This document shows, in pieces, positions 1 to 14,600 of a stretch of 64,000 nt of DNA. Where the stretch lies: positions 129,448 through 193,447 of the forward strand of contig VFFE01006619.1 of assembly GCA_008921705.1 (NCBI GenBank), written 5' to 3'. The position numbers and the translations under genes are program-made. Position 1 is the stretch's first letter. Each line of letters starts with the position of its first letter. Source of the stretch: Burhinus oedicnemus (lineage: Eukaryota; Chordata; Aves; Charadriiformes; Burhinidae). The notes beneath the pieces were generated by a model. That model saw only the letters and a list, made by a program, of their open reading frames with translations. It was not told where the DNA came from and made no database searches.

Positions 1-2068
1 CTGTACGTACATTCTGTTGGTAGAAAGCATCTGCTTTCCCACACTCACATTTGTTTTCTATGGAAATGTGCAAGCTTCCTTCAGATCATCTGGTGTGCAT
101 GCTATTTGCATACTGAATTCTCTGTATGTTTTAATTTCACCTTAAAGGCAGCGATTTACTTTTGAAAGGTTAGAGACAAAGAACTTATTTAACAACAACA
201 ATACTCTCTGTCCTTTTAACCTTAATAACAAATTTCTATCCAGAAATGTGTTTACTTAAGAGAAAAATACCATGACAGATGAAGTCAGAGGCTGTAAGAA
301 AAACATACACGGAGCTGCTACAGGCATCAGGAGCAATACTGCAAATAGGAAATGTAGGACTCATTAGCATAGAGCAGACTCGACTTCCCATCTCATCTGT
401 TGTCATGTTTCCAAAATGACCAGAAATAATTCTGTTTAGTCCCTTAGAGGGGTCCCACGTACTACAGTCAAGCTTTAATTCATAAAGCATCTTTCAGAAG
501 TGACCTGCCAGTATTTCTACTCACACAATCAACCACGTTAGTTTGTAATTATTTAACTGCATCTTAACAATGTTTTTAAAAGTCACTACACATGCTGTCC
601 TAAGTCTTAACTAGCCCAACTCTCCTCCTCCTTCACTTTCCACCCTCTACCAACTGTCCAGCATCTTCAACGGAGCTGCCGGATTAGCGAGCCCAGCAGA
701 AACAATCACAGACATCAGTGTTACTCCTAGGGGAGCAAAGGGATGGATAAAGCTTTTTTATGAAGAAGGAAAACAGGAGTATAACAAATAAATCTCATCA
801 ACTGCTTATATATTGTGAAGCTTATATAGAAAGTGGGATATTGAATAGTGGTGGTGAATAGAAAGCCAGGATTACAGGACAAGGATTTCACAGAGCTACA
901 TGTCTTTGGCAAGTTTCACTTCTGAGACTTAATATTGCTTTCACCTTGACTGAAAGCAAAGCTTATAAGATTTTATACTGAACAAAGGAGGAGAGAAAAA
1001 AATGGCTGGAAACTATCATGAATAATTCAGACTTCTGATCCCCTATAATTCTTGCCTTGTAGATAAAAAGATCATAATGTCAGGTTTGATATAGAATCAA
1101 ATAAAGTTTGTATTTTTAATTAACTCTTTGGATATTTCCAATTAATTAAGAGAAAATCTAGAGGGAACATAATTAAAATGTATCTGGTTTTAAAATAAAA
1201 GTAAAATCTGCTGGCCAGCACCAGGCTTACTGGAAGTACAGACCTACACGCCAGATTTGAGAAATTAAGTCAGCATTGCCAATTTTAGTTTTTCATTTGC
1301 CTGGGGAAGTTGTTTTTTGAAAGAAAGCATAAAGACAACTTGGTTTCCACTGCATCAGTCATCACAATGGTAAATAGGCAACCATAATTTTTTGCCTTAG
1401 CTTTTACATTTTTCTTACAGTTTTGGAAGATAGCATTATAGAGATTAACTGGCTAATATTAAATTGGTGTGGCGCATCATGATATTTCTAAAGCAATAAC
1501 GATGATTCTCTCATGATGTAGTTCAAAGGCTACACAACACCTAAGAGGAAGGACAGTGACGAGGAAGCAAAATAACTTTAATACTAACCTCACAATTACT
1601 CCATTATCTTTTGACTTATTCCCCACTCAAATTACAACCACAGCTAGTTCCTGGTCTAGAACATGGATCTGGGTTTTTTGGCCATGAAAATTAAATGTTA
1701 GTGTTAAGGGTGGAGGGAACATTACGAGGAGGCTGGTGAACTCTTAGATGAAAGTCAAGGTAAGGAAGTAATTTTAAACAGTAGTGATGGAGACAGATCC
1801 GGGGGTTTCACTGCAGTATTTCTCCAAGGACTTAACGAGGAACTGGAACGGTAAGAACAGAGTGTGTAGGTGAACAGTAGCAACACACCAGAGGCAAGGA
1901 AAGAATGTGTTAACGAAAGACAAGACTGCGGGCTCAAAAGAAATCAAGTGATGGAAGAATAGTGCAGGCTTGGTAGGTGGGACTGAGCAGTCATATTTTG
2001 TCTTTTAAAAACATCAATGGTTTGTCTTTGATTCACAAAAGGGAACAATAATTTTTGTTTTATGGATG

Positions 2069-2833
2069 GAGGAAATCACAGAACAAGTGAGGTTGGTGGG
2101 GGCCTCTGGAGATTGTCTATTCCAACCCCCTGGCTCAAAGCAGGGGCAGCTAGAGCAGGCTGCTCAGGACCATGTCCACACAGGTTTTGAATATCCCCAA
2201 AGACAGAGATTCCACAAGTTCTCTGGGCAGCCTGATTCTCTGTCTGACCACCTTCACAGTAAAAACTATTTTTCTTAGGTTTAAACAGAATTTCTCGCAT
2301 TTCAGTTTGTGCCCTCACCTCTTGTCTTGTCACTGGGCACTACTGAGACTCTGAAACTCGGTGAGACTCTCTTGAGAAGAGTCTGGCTCCATCTTCTTCA
2401 TTCCTTCCCTTCAGGTATTTGCAGACATTATTAATTTTCCCCCCTGAGCTTTCTCCTCTCCAGGCTATGCAACCCAAATTCTCCCAGCCTTTTCTTGTAT
2501 GTCAGATGCTCCAGTCCCTTAACCGTCTTAGGGGTCCTTCACTGGACTTGCTCCAGGATGTCCATGTCTTTCCTGTACTAGTCAGCCCTGAACTGTACAC
2601 GACACTTGAGATGTGGCCTCACCAGTGCTGAGTGGAGGGGAAGGATCACCTCTATTGACCTGCTGACCATGCTAATGCTGTGCAGCCCAGGATGCTGTTG
2701 GCCTTCTTTGCTGTGAGAGTGCAGTGCTGGCTCGTGCTCAACTTGTTTGCCGGGACTCCGAGATCCTTCTCTGCAGAACTGCTTTCCAGCCAGGAAGCCT
2801 CTACCCAGATTGTACTGGTGCATGGGGTTATTC
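2069..2833 (-). mobile_element. CR1 LINE, 3' portion, older host copy (left part)
   Basis: Read on the minus strand, this is the 3' part of a CR1 retrotransposon: the C-terminal end of ORF2 followed by the 3' UTR. The minus-strand frame at 2578-2835 retains CR1 ORF2 signatures ([10 protein letters not shown] near its start and ILPLHSALVRPHL near its end) but is broken. The 3' terminus near 2069 reads, on the plus strand, as the typical reversed CR1 end (GGGGGCCTCTGGAGAT...). The copy is interrupted at 2833 by a second CR1 in the opposite orientation and resumes at about 3166. It is diverged, 5'-truncated and inactive. Confidence 0.9.
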
Positions 2834-3165
2834 ACTCTCTACAACTACCCGAAAGGAGGTTGTAGCGAGCTGGAGGTCGGTCTCTTCTCCCAAGTAACGA
2901 GTGATAGGACAAGAGGAAATGGCCTCAAGTTGCGCCAGAGGAGGTTTAGGATGGGTATTAGGAAAAATTTCTTCACTGAAAGGGTTATCAAATGTTGGAA
3001 CAGGCTGCCCAGGAAAGTGGTTGAGTCACCATCCCTGGAGGTATTTAAAACACATATAGATGTAGTGCTGATGGACACGGTTTAGCGGTAACTTGGCAGT
3101 GCTAGGTTAACAGCTGGACTCGATGATCTTGAAGGTCTCTTCTAACTATAATAATTCTACGATTC
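2834..3165 (+). mobile_element. CR1 LINE 3' fragment inserted inside another CR1
   Basis: This plus-strand CR1 3' end starts within the ORF2 C-terminus. The frame at 2747-3085 contains [19 protein letters not shown] and FKTHIDVVL. It continues into the 3' UTR (ACTCGATGATCTTGAAGGTC) and ends in the CR1 terminal-type repeat ATTCTACGATTC. It is a 5'-truncated copy of about 330 bp. It splits the antisense CR1 exactly: host sequence ends at GGGGTTATTC (2833) and resumes at TTCCTCAGATGCAGG (3166), which adjoin in intact CR1 copies. Any target duplication is at most 3-4 bp (TTC/ATTC) and is ambiguous. Confidence 0.9.
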
Positions 3166-3500
3166 TTCCTCAGATGCAGGCCTTTGCATTTCCCTTTGTT
3201 GAACTTCATGAGTTTCCTCTCTGTCCACTTCACCAGCCTGTTAAAGTACTGCAGCACAACCACCTGGTGTATCAAACACTCCTCCTAATTTGGTATCACC
3301 TGCAAACTTGCTGAGAGTGCACTCCATCCCATAACCTTCAGGTCATTAACAGAGAGGTTAAACAGTATTAGCCCCAGTACCCCTAGGGTACTCCAAACAG
3401 TAACTAGCCTCCAGCTGGCCTTTGTGTTGCTGATCACAACCCTTTAAGCCCAGCAGTTCAGTCACTTTTAAATCCACCTTACTGCCTCTCTAGGCTTTGA
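3166..3500 (-). mobile_element. CR1 LINE, older host copy (right part, ORF2 region)
   Basis: This is the continuation of the antisense CR1 after the nested insertion. The plus-strand text reads as reversed CR1 ORF2 (CCTTTGTTGAACTTCATGAG, GCAAACTTGCTGAGAG, TTAACAGAGAGGTTAAACAG), corresponding to the reverse-transcriptase FADDTKL region and what follows it. Similarity fades near 3500, which I take as the 5' truncation point. Small indels disrupt the frame. Confidence 0.88.
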
Positions 3501-6500
3501 TTTTAAAGAGTCATTGAAAAATACAAGCTAAGAGGATATCCTTGCACTTTTACCTAGAGGAGTAGCTATCACAATTTTGGCAGCAGTGAAAAGAAAACTA
3601 CCATGTCCAATTAATACCTGTTTGGAACTCATCTTCCCTTCATTTGAATCCATTGCCATCTGGTCAGTTTAGTCTGTTTAATCAAAGTTATTTATCATCC
3701 TTTATTTACAAATGAAAAAAGAAGGAAAAAAATCAGACCACAGAAGTACAGACTACCTCATCTACAGCTCAAACCCCTGATACTTTATGAGTCTATTAGT
3801 TCTTTCCATAACATAAAATACTGATGCTGACAGGCAGTATTGCCACAAAGAAGGTCTGAAGATTTTTACTGCGCTTTTCATACCTGACAAGTGGCAGAAA
3901 TATGCCACTTAAATGAAATGACAGGCAGAGATCTGACCTGCTGTAATATGTCTTTCCATTTTGACCATATCTGGGAACAATGAGGCAGTTTAACTCTAGA
4001 ACTCTTCTTCCCTAGGTTTTAAAAAGACAGCAAGAAAAAGGAGATTTCCTATAAGCCCAGAGTAAAAAAGGATTTTGTTCTTTGTTGAGGTTATTCATGC
4101 ATTAATTTGTGTTCCACTTTTGCAAAAAAGCCCACATTTAACTTGAAACATATCTCCTGATTTTTAAGTATATGTGTAAGTTTCTGAGGACAGGAGAGCT
4201 TAGCTACCTCCAGTTGAGCAATAATGTGCCTTTGTACCTGGCTATAGAAATACAATTATGACACCTTTGCCTTCAAAGCAGTGTGCAAACACCAGAAGTG
4301 ATGGCACCATTCTTTCCAGCAGCAAACAAGCAAAACAGCTAAATGGACTCAGGTCTAAAAAAATTTCAACAGCATTGTCAAGATCAGCTATCAGTGTTGA
4401 TTGCACTTCGTGGGAACAGCATGGGTAACAAGTCCTTGCTACCTCAAGCATGGCAACAACTGTCTGGCAAGCTTAAATTGTTGTGGAGCACACTGTCTTC
4501 TCTAATGGGTATCAGGTCAGGTGTTTCCTAGTTTCTACCCCTATTGACAGCATTTCTGTTCTGAAGACGCAGTTACTTAAAGCTTATCTCGGATCTGAGC
4601 AGCTCCTACCTGATACTGGATTGAATGACTGAAAAGTTGTGCCCTGTGATGCAGCACCCTATTGAACCAGTGGCACTGCCTAATTTGGTCTTCAGGACAC
4701 ACTTAAGAAAGGAGAACAGAGTATCAGGGTGACAGTCCAATTAGCTCAATAAAAGCTGAAGTCAAGGCCCAAAAAGTTCTTGTCAGTATGTTAGCAAGGA
4801 CATTTAGCTTATCTTGAGTGGCATCTGCAATGTACTGCAACTCAGCTCTGTTTCTGCCACTCAAGAAAAGGAAAAACTAAAGAAACCCTTCAGCTGGAAA
4901 ACAGAGTCCTCTCCCTGGCCTCCCTCCCACTCCTGTGGACCCTTGCTGCAGTGGGGGAGTTGCCCATGGGGCTCGCAGCCACTGCACCTCGGTTCTCTGG
5001 GGTCAGTGCACTGTTAACAGCAACGTAGTTATCTTCCACAGCGTTAGTGTGTGGGCAAAGGCGCAATAGCGTTTGACAGCCATACATAATTATTCCTCAC
5101 TATGTTTACTTTGCACAAGTCACCCCTTGTCATGTAAATTTTCCAGATAGGAGTAGGATAAATAGAAGGAGAACAGAGAATAAAAGCTCTCCTGAAACGT
5201 GAACAGGATTTTCCTCATCTAAGCAGATGCCATAGTAAAAATGAGATCCCTTGTAACCCCAGTAGGTCCATTTTACTGCAAGACTGCCGTGCCCACTCCC
5301 CTGTTTTCCAATACACATACATGCTCCCGCAGAAAGAGCGAGTTCCCTTTGAGCATTATAAAGACTAGACAAGGCTCGATCTTCCCAAAGTAAATTTATA
5401 AAAAATAGCTTTTTTGGTGTCCTGATTCTATCTTTTTCTATCACAACACCACCACCAGCACCAACATACGAGGTTCCAAAGGAACCGCAATTCTGCGGTG
5501 GCAAAAGGTATGTTGCAGCTAGTGGTGGTCTGCCACAGCCAAACATGTGATACTTGTCCTGCCTTTAATTCCATGGAAATAAAGCCTTTTCCATGTTTGG
5601 TAGAAGTGGCTTCCCTCAGACAAAGGGTCAAAACCTCATGACTGTAACTGTAGTGCAAACCCAGGGAAGGCGATTTATTTCTTCACTTAGTATTAATGGG
5701 ATGGGAATCTGGCCACCAGGGACTGTGATGCTGTAAAATATGCAGTAAACAATGATTTCATTTATATGAAGAATGAATACTATATCAAATTTGAGTTAAA
5801 TATTAAATGAAGAATGCTTTAAATATTAAGATGAAGATTCTACACACGTATTATTTGTTGCAGACAAAAATAACTGCATACACAGTTGAGATTAATTCAT
5901 CCACAATTTCAGAGACTTCATGTCCTTTAGGGAATGTCACAAATCCATACACAGTCCCAGTTGCTGGATTTTGTATTTTTGTGCACTATATGGAACTAAG
6001 AATATTACTTCCATGCAACTGCCACCTTATACATTTGTGACTACACCTCATAACCGAAATCCTACTTTCCTGTATAGCACAGTGTCAAGATCATTTATTT
6101 CGGCTTATAAAACACTCTTCAAACAGCTTTTGGCTCTTTCACAATGTATCTCTCCTGGGAGATAATTTCCTGGAAAACAGGAATCTCCTAGAAGAAGGGG
6201 ACAAAGAGCGCACAGTGAAAGCAGGGATCTGAGATGCCTCTGAAAGTGTTTTATTAAAATTTTTCGCTCTCTGGTCCCCTTCTTGTGCCCTTCTCTCCCT
6301 TGCCTCTCTCCTTGATGACAGTCACATCAAGACTGAAATTTTACTTTTAGGCCATCTCCAAATAGATGATGGTTGTGCATCTTAGCTCTTAGAAAGTAAT
6401 TAAATGCAGCATCTGAAAGTTGTATTGTACTTCGTTCTTCCTCCATATGGCTAAACTTTCTTTTCCCATAACTAACCTGACATTTGCTGATTGAAGATTG

Positions 6501-7363
6501 TGTAGTGGAATATGCATTTAATTTGTGCATAAAGGTTACATTAGAAATTACTTAGGAAAAAAATTACAAACTGCAACATAGGTTGAGGGCATGGTATTTT
6601 CTCCTAATTTCTTTCAGCGTGATGACAAACGTTTCTGTGAATTTTCTGTGCCCTGAAACAATTTTCCTAAATTCATTTTCCTTGGTGTGACTTAGCAATA
6701 TTGTTAGATTAACCAGTCTGTTGGCATGGTTATTGTTAAAGGACATATTCTACTGCAAAACATCAGACCCTGGAGGACACTGAGATGAAGAGTTTTATGA
6801 TCCCTGGTAACTGACATTCATAATCACAATTATTTACTCTTTAAGCCGAATAAAATTCATTAAATAAACTTTTCTTTATATCAAAATCTCTTCTTTGTTT
6901 AGACAGATGAGAACAGTGTTAGATCTCTCAGGACTGCATCTCTCTTCATAAGTCATGTCCTTCAACACAAAGACCTTCCCATCAAAATCAATCAAAACTT
7001 AAGCTACCCTTCATCACTTGAAGCTATTTTACTAAACACAAGATCAGATATGGGGGGCTGTTACAATCATAACAAAAATCTTCTGTAGTGTATGAAAGGG
7101 GTACTTAAAATTGCTGAGACCTTTGCCCCTTTTTTTGCCAAGATATTCTCAAGGGGATATACTTGCTCCCGAAGAGCTTCCTTGAAGAGATTTGTGCGCT
7201 GCAGAAAATTTTAATTAGTGCATTCTTTAGCTTCTTGAGTGAGATTAATAAAGTAAAAATCCAGTTGTGTTCTGGAGTAATTTTTACCGTTGTATTTATG
7301 GGAAGTAAATGACTTAAATATGTTACTCTGCAGCAGTAATTCCCCCACACAGGTCATTTTAGA

Positions 7364-7520
7364 GTCATAGAACCACAGAATCATAGAATTATCTGGGTTG
7401 GAAGGGACCTTTAAGATCATCGAGTCGAACCATAAACTTAACACTGCCAGAACCACCACTAAACCACGTCCCTAAGCACCACATCTACATCTTTTAAATA
7501 CCTCCAGGGATGGTGATTCC
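7364..7520 (-). mobile_element. CR1 LINE 3'-terminal fragment
   Basis: This is a fragment of about 157 bp of CR1 3' UTR on the minus strand. The plus strand begins with the reversed terminal repeats (TCATAG..., CAGAATCATAGAATT). It continues through CTGGGTTGGAAGGGACC and ATCATCGAGTC to the end of the ORF2 region (TACCTCCAGGGATGGTGATT). It is strongly 5'-truncated, as most avian CR1 copies are. Confidence 0.93.
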
Positions 7521-8639
7521 ATCCAACTGCTCAGATGGGTAAGCTTCTTGGTAACCATCATGTGCTTTTCACTGACACACAACCACCTTTTCAAAAGACA
7601 CCAGCATTTCTTAGTCAATTCTTAGCTCAGAAAAGTTAAGCAAACAAGTGCACCTGGCTGTACTACTAGAGTTGATTGCTTTTCCCTAGTAATATTCATG
7701 GTTAAATTTCCTTCAGTCTAGAATGCAACCAGCTCCTATCCCACGTAATGTGCTCCCATCACAGTAACATCCTCATTTCCAACTTCCCATATGCTCTCTT
7801 CACTTACACTACCTCCTTGCTTCTTGGCAGTTGCGGATGCTCTCATTGTAGACCTACAAGTCCACATCAGGTATACCAAAATCAACCCTATCAAAACTGA
7901 CTTCCAGACTAGCATCCTTCACTAAGTTTCACACCCAAAGTCACTTTCACAAAGACTATTAATAATAGTAATCTTAGATTTATTTTCACTTTTCCAAACC
8001 TTATGCAGGAATCACAAATGCTTCAGCACTATCATACAGTTTGAAGGCATACCCACATCATTAACAAGCAGTTCTTTAGTGAACTTTGCACCATGCACCT
8101 AATCCCTGAGACACAGGAGATGGTATCTAACTGTCCTTTTTGGCTTTCAATACTGTGAAACTGTATGTTGCATGTTCTTAAAAGTAGGCTCTCGCAATCA
8201 CTAATAAACATAAACAATGCTCATTTCTTCTTCTCATATCCCACAGGGAAAACGAAACTCCTTCAGTCTTAGCTGCTGAAAATATAAAAGGATGTACACC
8301 TGTTGGGGTAAGAGCGGAAGAAATTAGGTAAACTGAGGCACACAGTTTTAATTTTAAAAATACATAAATTTCCCATTTTCTCCACACCTCCCATCAGCAT
8401 GTCAGACTAAAATCCCACTATTACTCCCTGGAATTGAACAAGAGTCTTTGGAAACAGAAATCTGCTTATATAAACCATTACTGCGTGTCAGGATCACTTC
8501 AAACTATTATTTGGATATAACTCAGAAGCATCGCAGTAATTCAGTCCCAACGCTCACATGAGAATCTTTTGGAATGGGTTTTGTACTGCAGAGCATTGCC
8601 TTCAAGCAGACCGAAAAACACTGAATAGTAGCCATTCTT

Positions 8640-8653
8640 CCCCCCCCCCCCCC
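8640..8653. repeat. C14 homopolymer run
   Basis: A run of 14 cytosines is followed by T5, with a smaller G6/A6 tract about 60 bp downstream. Length is likely to vary and to be error-prone in sequencing. Confidence 0.95.
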
Positions 8654-11600
8654 TTTTTGAGTGTTTCTTTTCCTTTTTAAATGCCCTATGAAATTAAGGG
8701 GGGGAAAAAACCCCAGTGCAACCTCCTCTAGGAAAGCTACTTTTTCTTATACCTTTTACTATAAATGGAATTTTACTGTGCCTAGAATTGCATTCAGTTT
8801 GCTCTTTTCAATGCTTTGAAGGAGTTTGAAAGGTATATTCTGCTTCACTATAAACAGTGCTCTGCAATATTCCCCATATAACTTGCTGCATAAACCATGA
8901 ACCAAAAGAGATTACAAAGAGTTAACTTATTTTTACCAGACTTAGTCTATGCAGCAGGGGAGGCCATTTTACTTATATGAGGTAATAAAGTTATAGCAAT
9001 ATTTTTCCTTTCTGATTCTTTACATGCATTCTCCCAAGACAGACGATACTCAAGGTATTTTTAAGTGTCTATGTATATTGTTGATATTTTTATTCATTAG
9101 ATGTTTTGGAAGAATAAGCTTCCAGTAGCACATATGCCATTATACCAACACATGCATGCCCACGGTGGGACACAAATAAATTTAATTTAATAACATGAGC
9201 TTTTTTTAAGCCTGGGAACATTAACTTCCTTTAAAATTGTTATGCTGTTTTCCGTATTGCTGGTTGAATACTGTGGGATGAGTTTGTATTTGAGGTTTAG
9301 CTGATGACTTACAGGGCCTGAAATTTAGCCCCTAGTAGCTTCAATCTGCTTCACAGCGGCCAGTGGAATTGCACTGGTATGAAGGTGGGATAAGAGACAG
9401 GAACCATGTATGAATGTTTAATTACAAGCAGTGAGTGATTTGCACTGGGACGGTACTTTGCCTTATTATGGCCTGACCCAAATCCATCTGTAGCCCAGAG
9501 CCAATGCACCATAGCTCTGGATCACACCGAGGGACCTCATATTTGGGGACTTCCCCCTGCAAGGCTGTAGCTACCAGTTGCTAGTGTCTTATAAGCTGTA
9601 CCACCAGCATCTGGGCTAAAAAAGCCCAGCGGGGCGGTCCCCACTCCGAAAATCTTGCTATTTGAACTGTAGTGTAACAGTGCTTTACGAAATGCACTTG
9701 GGAACATCTTGGTGCATGCAGGGCCCTGAAAAGCACCAGTGGTTCTCTTCCTCTCCCAGATATGTGATTTGTGTTGCACCGAAGCCATTAATCCCAGCTT
9801 AGTCAGCTGTGAAAAAAAGACATACGCTCTTGTGCAGCTTTTCTTTTACTGAGTTAGGACTTCTTCCCTTGTAAATGAACTTAGGAGACGCCAGAACTAT
9901 CACGCTGTCTCTGGTGATGTACAACGCCTGTTTGCACAGTGGTATTGTGCTATTACTATTCATTTTGATAGTGTGTTTCCGTCCTCTCCCTGCAGTTGGT
10001 TCATCTGAATTGTCGCCAAGATGGTTGCCTTGGAAACTAATTAAGGAAAGCCTTTGGTTAGAAGCAGAGTTTCAAGCATTAAACTATTTGAGAGACAGAT
10101 GCAGAAATTAAGGTAATGTCTGCAAAGATGAAAGGGTTTATCCTTTATATGGAGAAGAAAGAACCACATTAAATGCTGGGACTGTAACAAAGCAACTTCT
10201 CTACAACACTGATTTTTAAAACCTGGAAGAGATGTGTGAGCGAGGGATTTTAAAATCAGCCAGGAGCTTAGCAGAGGTGAAAAAGATTCCCGGAGCTATT
10301 AGGGATGGGGAGATGGACAAATACAGTGGGACAAAAAACTCAGGAGATCACATGTTGAGCAAATTCTAGCCAGCTCTCCCTTTCCCTCAAATACTCTGTA
10401 TCTTTAAAAGACTTCTTGTGAAAGTTGTTTTTGAAAAATACCAGTACAGCTAACGGAAGACCAGATCCTCTCCCCACAGTCCAGGTATGGCGTGAGAAGC
10501 GTCAATGTCTGCATTTGCTTCCAAAGTACATCAAATGCAGGATTGAGAGGCTATCGCAAACAGCCCTCAGGCTCAACTTTTCTACTGAGACTGTCAACAA
10601 GAGTAACAATTAGTACCAGTAGCAGAAGCAGCTCATACGATGTGGACCCAGGCTAAATAATGAGTGGGACCCTCAGAGGGTTTTCTAAGGGTGAACACAC
10701 ATGCACAAATTCTGTGCACTGAAAAGCTGCAAAGAAAGGCAAACTATGCCGCAAATTGTGCTTTTACAGCTACCTATTAACTGAAGTTCAAAGCACATAC
10801 AATCTCTCTATGGGCACAATGGTATCAATTTAAATATTGTCTCCAGGATAATGTTCAGGATAATGGTCGACTCTATACTTGCAGCAGCGTAACTGAGAAA
10901 AGATTTTGGTTCTCTCTACATTTAATGGCAATGCAGAGGTTGCCATATAAATATGCCTGTAACTGCATAAAAGCATACTACAAATGTTGTGGTAAAAATA
11001 TGTAAAATATCAAAAGCAGATGCATGTGTGTGCATTGGTGTGTGCATTTATATCCCATGAATTATCATAAAACACAAAATGAGTAATTGCTACTATCACA
11101 GAAAAATGAAAACTCTAATGGTGACTTCAGGTTCATATGCCTCTGGAATAAGAAACCAGAATTGCTTGGCAGCAGTCTCCTACGTACAGCAGCTTGCACA
11201 TTGACGGTGAGACATTTTGTATTAATTATTATTATTACTGATCAGATACATTTAAAACCGTGCTTTAATGTCTTTTGAACACTTTTAAGCTTTGTGTGCC
11301 ATTACCTCAGTCATTCTGCAGGATGACTAATACTCTGTTAAATTCCTGTCATTTGGAACGTGCCTTGCTTTATGAAGTCTGGATGCCGGCTTTGGAGAGA
11401 CATTACTATTTACAAGCTAGAAATTCTCTCCTTGGGTATGTGTGAAACGTGCTATATGTGGCGCAGATTAACCCAAGATGTTACTTCTCTCTGCTTTAGC
11501 AATCCATCTCTGGCCCTTTATTAGTTCTACGGCTGACAGGAGCAGGCCCTTTAAGGCAGATACAGCTGTCGCTTTTGACATATGCCCATTTTTTACTTAC

Positions 11601-14600
11601 CTTCTGCTAGGTATGGTCTGATGGACCTAAGTAATTCCCCTTTCCTCCCCACACGCCCATACAGACCTGTGAGCTGCTGAAACTCTCTGGATGTGAAGGG
11701 CAAGAAGTGACCTTTCATTCTGCTTTAGATCCTGGTTTCAACAATACTCATGGGCACCTAATGAAGAAATGTCCCAAATTTTAAGTTTCTAGTTCACTGG
11801 AAACATAAAAATGAACCGTACCAGTTTCTGAGTGACATTACACAACACTGTACTTATCAGACACGCTCTCAGAGCCTCAGCTGAACCCCCTCCTCTGCTC
11901 CGCACAGCTTCACAGAGGATAAAATCGGGCTGTGACACGGCCATGGCACCGAGCCCTGGAGAGCGCGGCAGTGGCACACTGCTCTGGAGGCTGTGCTCCG
12001 TGCACGCAGTACCTTCAGAGGACACGGGATCACTGGGGTTCATAAGCAAAACAGAAGCTGAAGCTACCCATAGCTCTGCTCCTCCTTCAAGCATCCCACT
12101 GTGTTTACAGGCAGTTATTATATTTTTAATTGCTACAGAGAATACAGGCAAACCCACACCAGACTGTTTATAACGTAACACATAAACCAGGAAGCTTACA
12201 TGAAAGTGGCATTGATTTTTTTCCTTATTGTTGTTGTTTTTAACGCCTATTGGTCAATCGAATACTGCAGTTTTGTATTTATTCTTATGACACCCCAAAT
12301 GTGAAAGCTCTTGTGCAGTGAGCACAGGCCGCTGAGATCTGAACGGGTCTGCAGAGGGATGCAGCTGTGGCTGTACTGCAAACCTGCACACCATCTTCCT
12401 AATCTCAAAATTTCAGACTTAAAGGTCAAGCCATAGTCAGTGCTTGCAACGGACAGAGTTCAGTCAACCAGATTACCCTTCTTAATCCTACGCACGCTTT
12501 ACTTCAAGTCTATTTTGACGGTTTGACTGTCATTGTAAAATTTTGGGGACTGCATTCTCTGCTGTAATATTGCTTCTGCTTTGTGAGATGCCTCCACTCA
12601 GTACAGAGATTGCCTTGGAGCCTAACCTTTACGACTATGTTTGGAGATAGTGTCCTTTTGATAAAAGCACACAGCCTCTGGAATAAACAGGTCTTTTGTA
12701 AAGTTTCACCATTTTGATCCTGAATGGAGTTTTCTTCCTCCTTATTTTCCCTCAGGAGATTTTCTTCTAAATGGACACAAAGCCACTCTAGTCTGAAATA
12801 CAGCTTGTTATCTTGGGAATAAGAAGAACATATTTCTTAACTCAAAAACATGTCTCTAAATACACGGTTGAACAGGCTAAAGCTTACTGTTAGTTCTCAG
12901 AAGAAAATGTTCTTCTGTTTATGAGAACAAAATTTTGTATCTATCTGTGAAGGAATACTGGAATATTTTAGCATCAAGGGACAAGAAGTGTGGGGAGCTT
13001 ATGAATTTTGCATGACATAAGTGTTGCTATCTGTATGCTTGAGAGGCCACTAGATGATTAAATTGGATATAGTTTTGTTGTGGAAGGAGGGATATGGATC
13101 CACATGCTCAATGGTTATAGATCTGTAGGGCAAGTGAACAAACAGGTGGTAACTTAAAGAATGACTATTAATCTCTCTGCTTCCCCTCACTCTGCAGCTG
13201 AAGAGACAGGGCCAGAGGTGATTTGGGCAGGGTGTCCACCTCTAGGACACAATATGGAGCCCCATCACAAGATCCTCTGGAAGGGGAATGGAACCAGATG
13301 TGCTGCAGAGTGAAACCTGGCACAAAACAGGTTACCCAGGCAGAGTAGGAGCTGAGGTGTCCTCTTTCCCCTACCTTACATTTACATACCAGGGGGAGAC
13401 AGCTGGGAGAGATCCTTTCCTGGGTACCAGCCAGTCCTGAGAAGAGAAATACTTCGTATGACAGGTTTCAGATCTTGGAAACATGACAACATACAGATGT
13501 GCCAGATGCTAAAGGCATATGGAATACTCAAGGTCACTGACTCACACGTCTGTATGTTGCTGGAGGAAGGTACAGAATATTCCAGCAGGACCTGAAGTCT
13601 CTGAAGGAAATCCTCAGATGTGTAATTGTCTTTAGATAAGCCTACACTTTTGGAAGAGATGTATACCCTGGTTTGAACCCGTTGAAAAAAGCATCAAAGG
13701 AAGAGAACCGCATACACCGGCCAGCGTGATATAGGAGAAGAGGTCACACTTATTTAATCCAAGCACTAACACAAAGCCATGATATGTGGTTTCTGGAGCA
13801 GAGAACTGACAAGCTTGCCGAATGGCCTGGCCAAGAGCCCAAAAGTCTGATAGCAAACTCAGCACGTGCATAGACTGTTTAGTGGTTTACAGTCTGTTTA
13901 TTTCTGCTATGACTTCTGCTCTTCACCAAGTCCTATTTAAACTTCTGAAACCCAGAGTCGCTGGCAAATGCTGCTGTTGTCCCTGAGAAAATGAAACGGC
14001 AGGTGCCACACATTCCCACAGCGACCACAGTAAACCCCCTTTCTGGAGGGAGGCATCACTCCCAGAAGGTGATGGGAGGGTTGACCTTTGACGATGTGCT
14101 CCTGAGGAGGCCAAAAAAGGGAGAGGGATGGAAAGGCAGCTGGACTGAGGCAGCCTATGCCAGCCCTCTGTGGGACAGTTTGTCCATCGGTACTCTGCTA
14201 TAACAGGTAGAGAGTCTTGGCTTCCCTTTGCTCTCACTGGGAAAAAGCTCTTCAAAGCCACCTGCAGTTGTGCAGTCAGCATGCTGTTAATGTGCTCAGA
14301 TGTTACTGCCTTTTAGCTGAGCAGAATTTCTAGACTCCACAGAAAGCACTGATTTGACTTTCTAAACTGCAATAAAATGCTAGATTTGAAATATGCAAAT
14401 CCAGAGTTATCTTACCCCTCAATGGTATGCTATTAGCAAACGTAGTTGGCTATAAAGAAGGTAACTTGCCACTCCCTTGAGCAAACTGGCTGGTTGGATT
14501 TAAGTACCACACGTATTTGTGAGATTTTTTTTAACTACTTTATGAGAAGATAACAAGGTAAACAGAGGAGATGGAAGGAAAAGCGTAAAACCAGTAATTC

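Noticed and set aside
5130..5546. Open frame of 138 codons (minus) with a hydrophobic C-terminus
   Set aside because: A membrane-anchor look can come from A/T-rich codons. No homolog recognised and no splice or start context.
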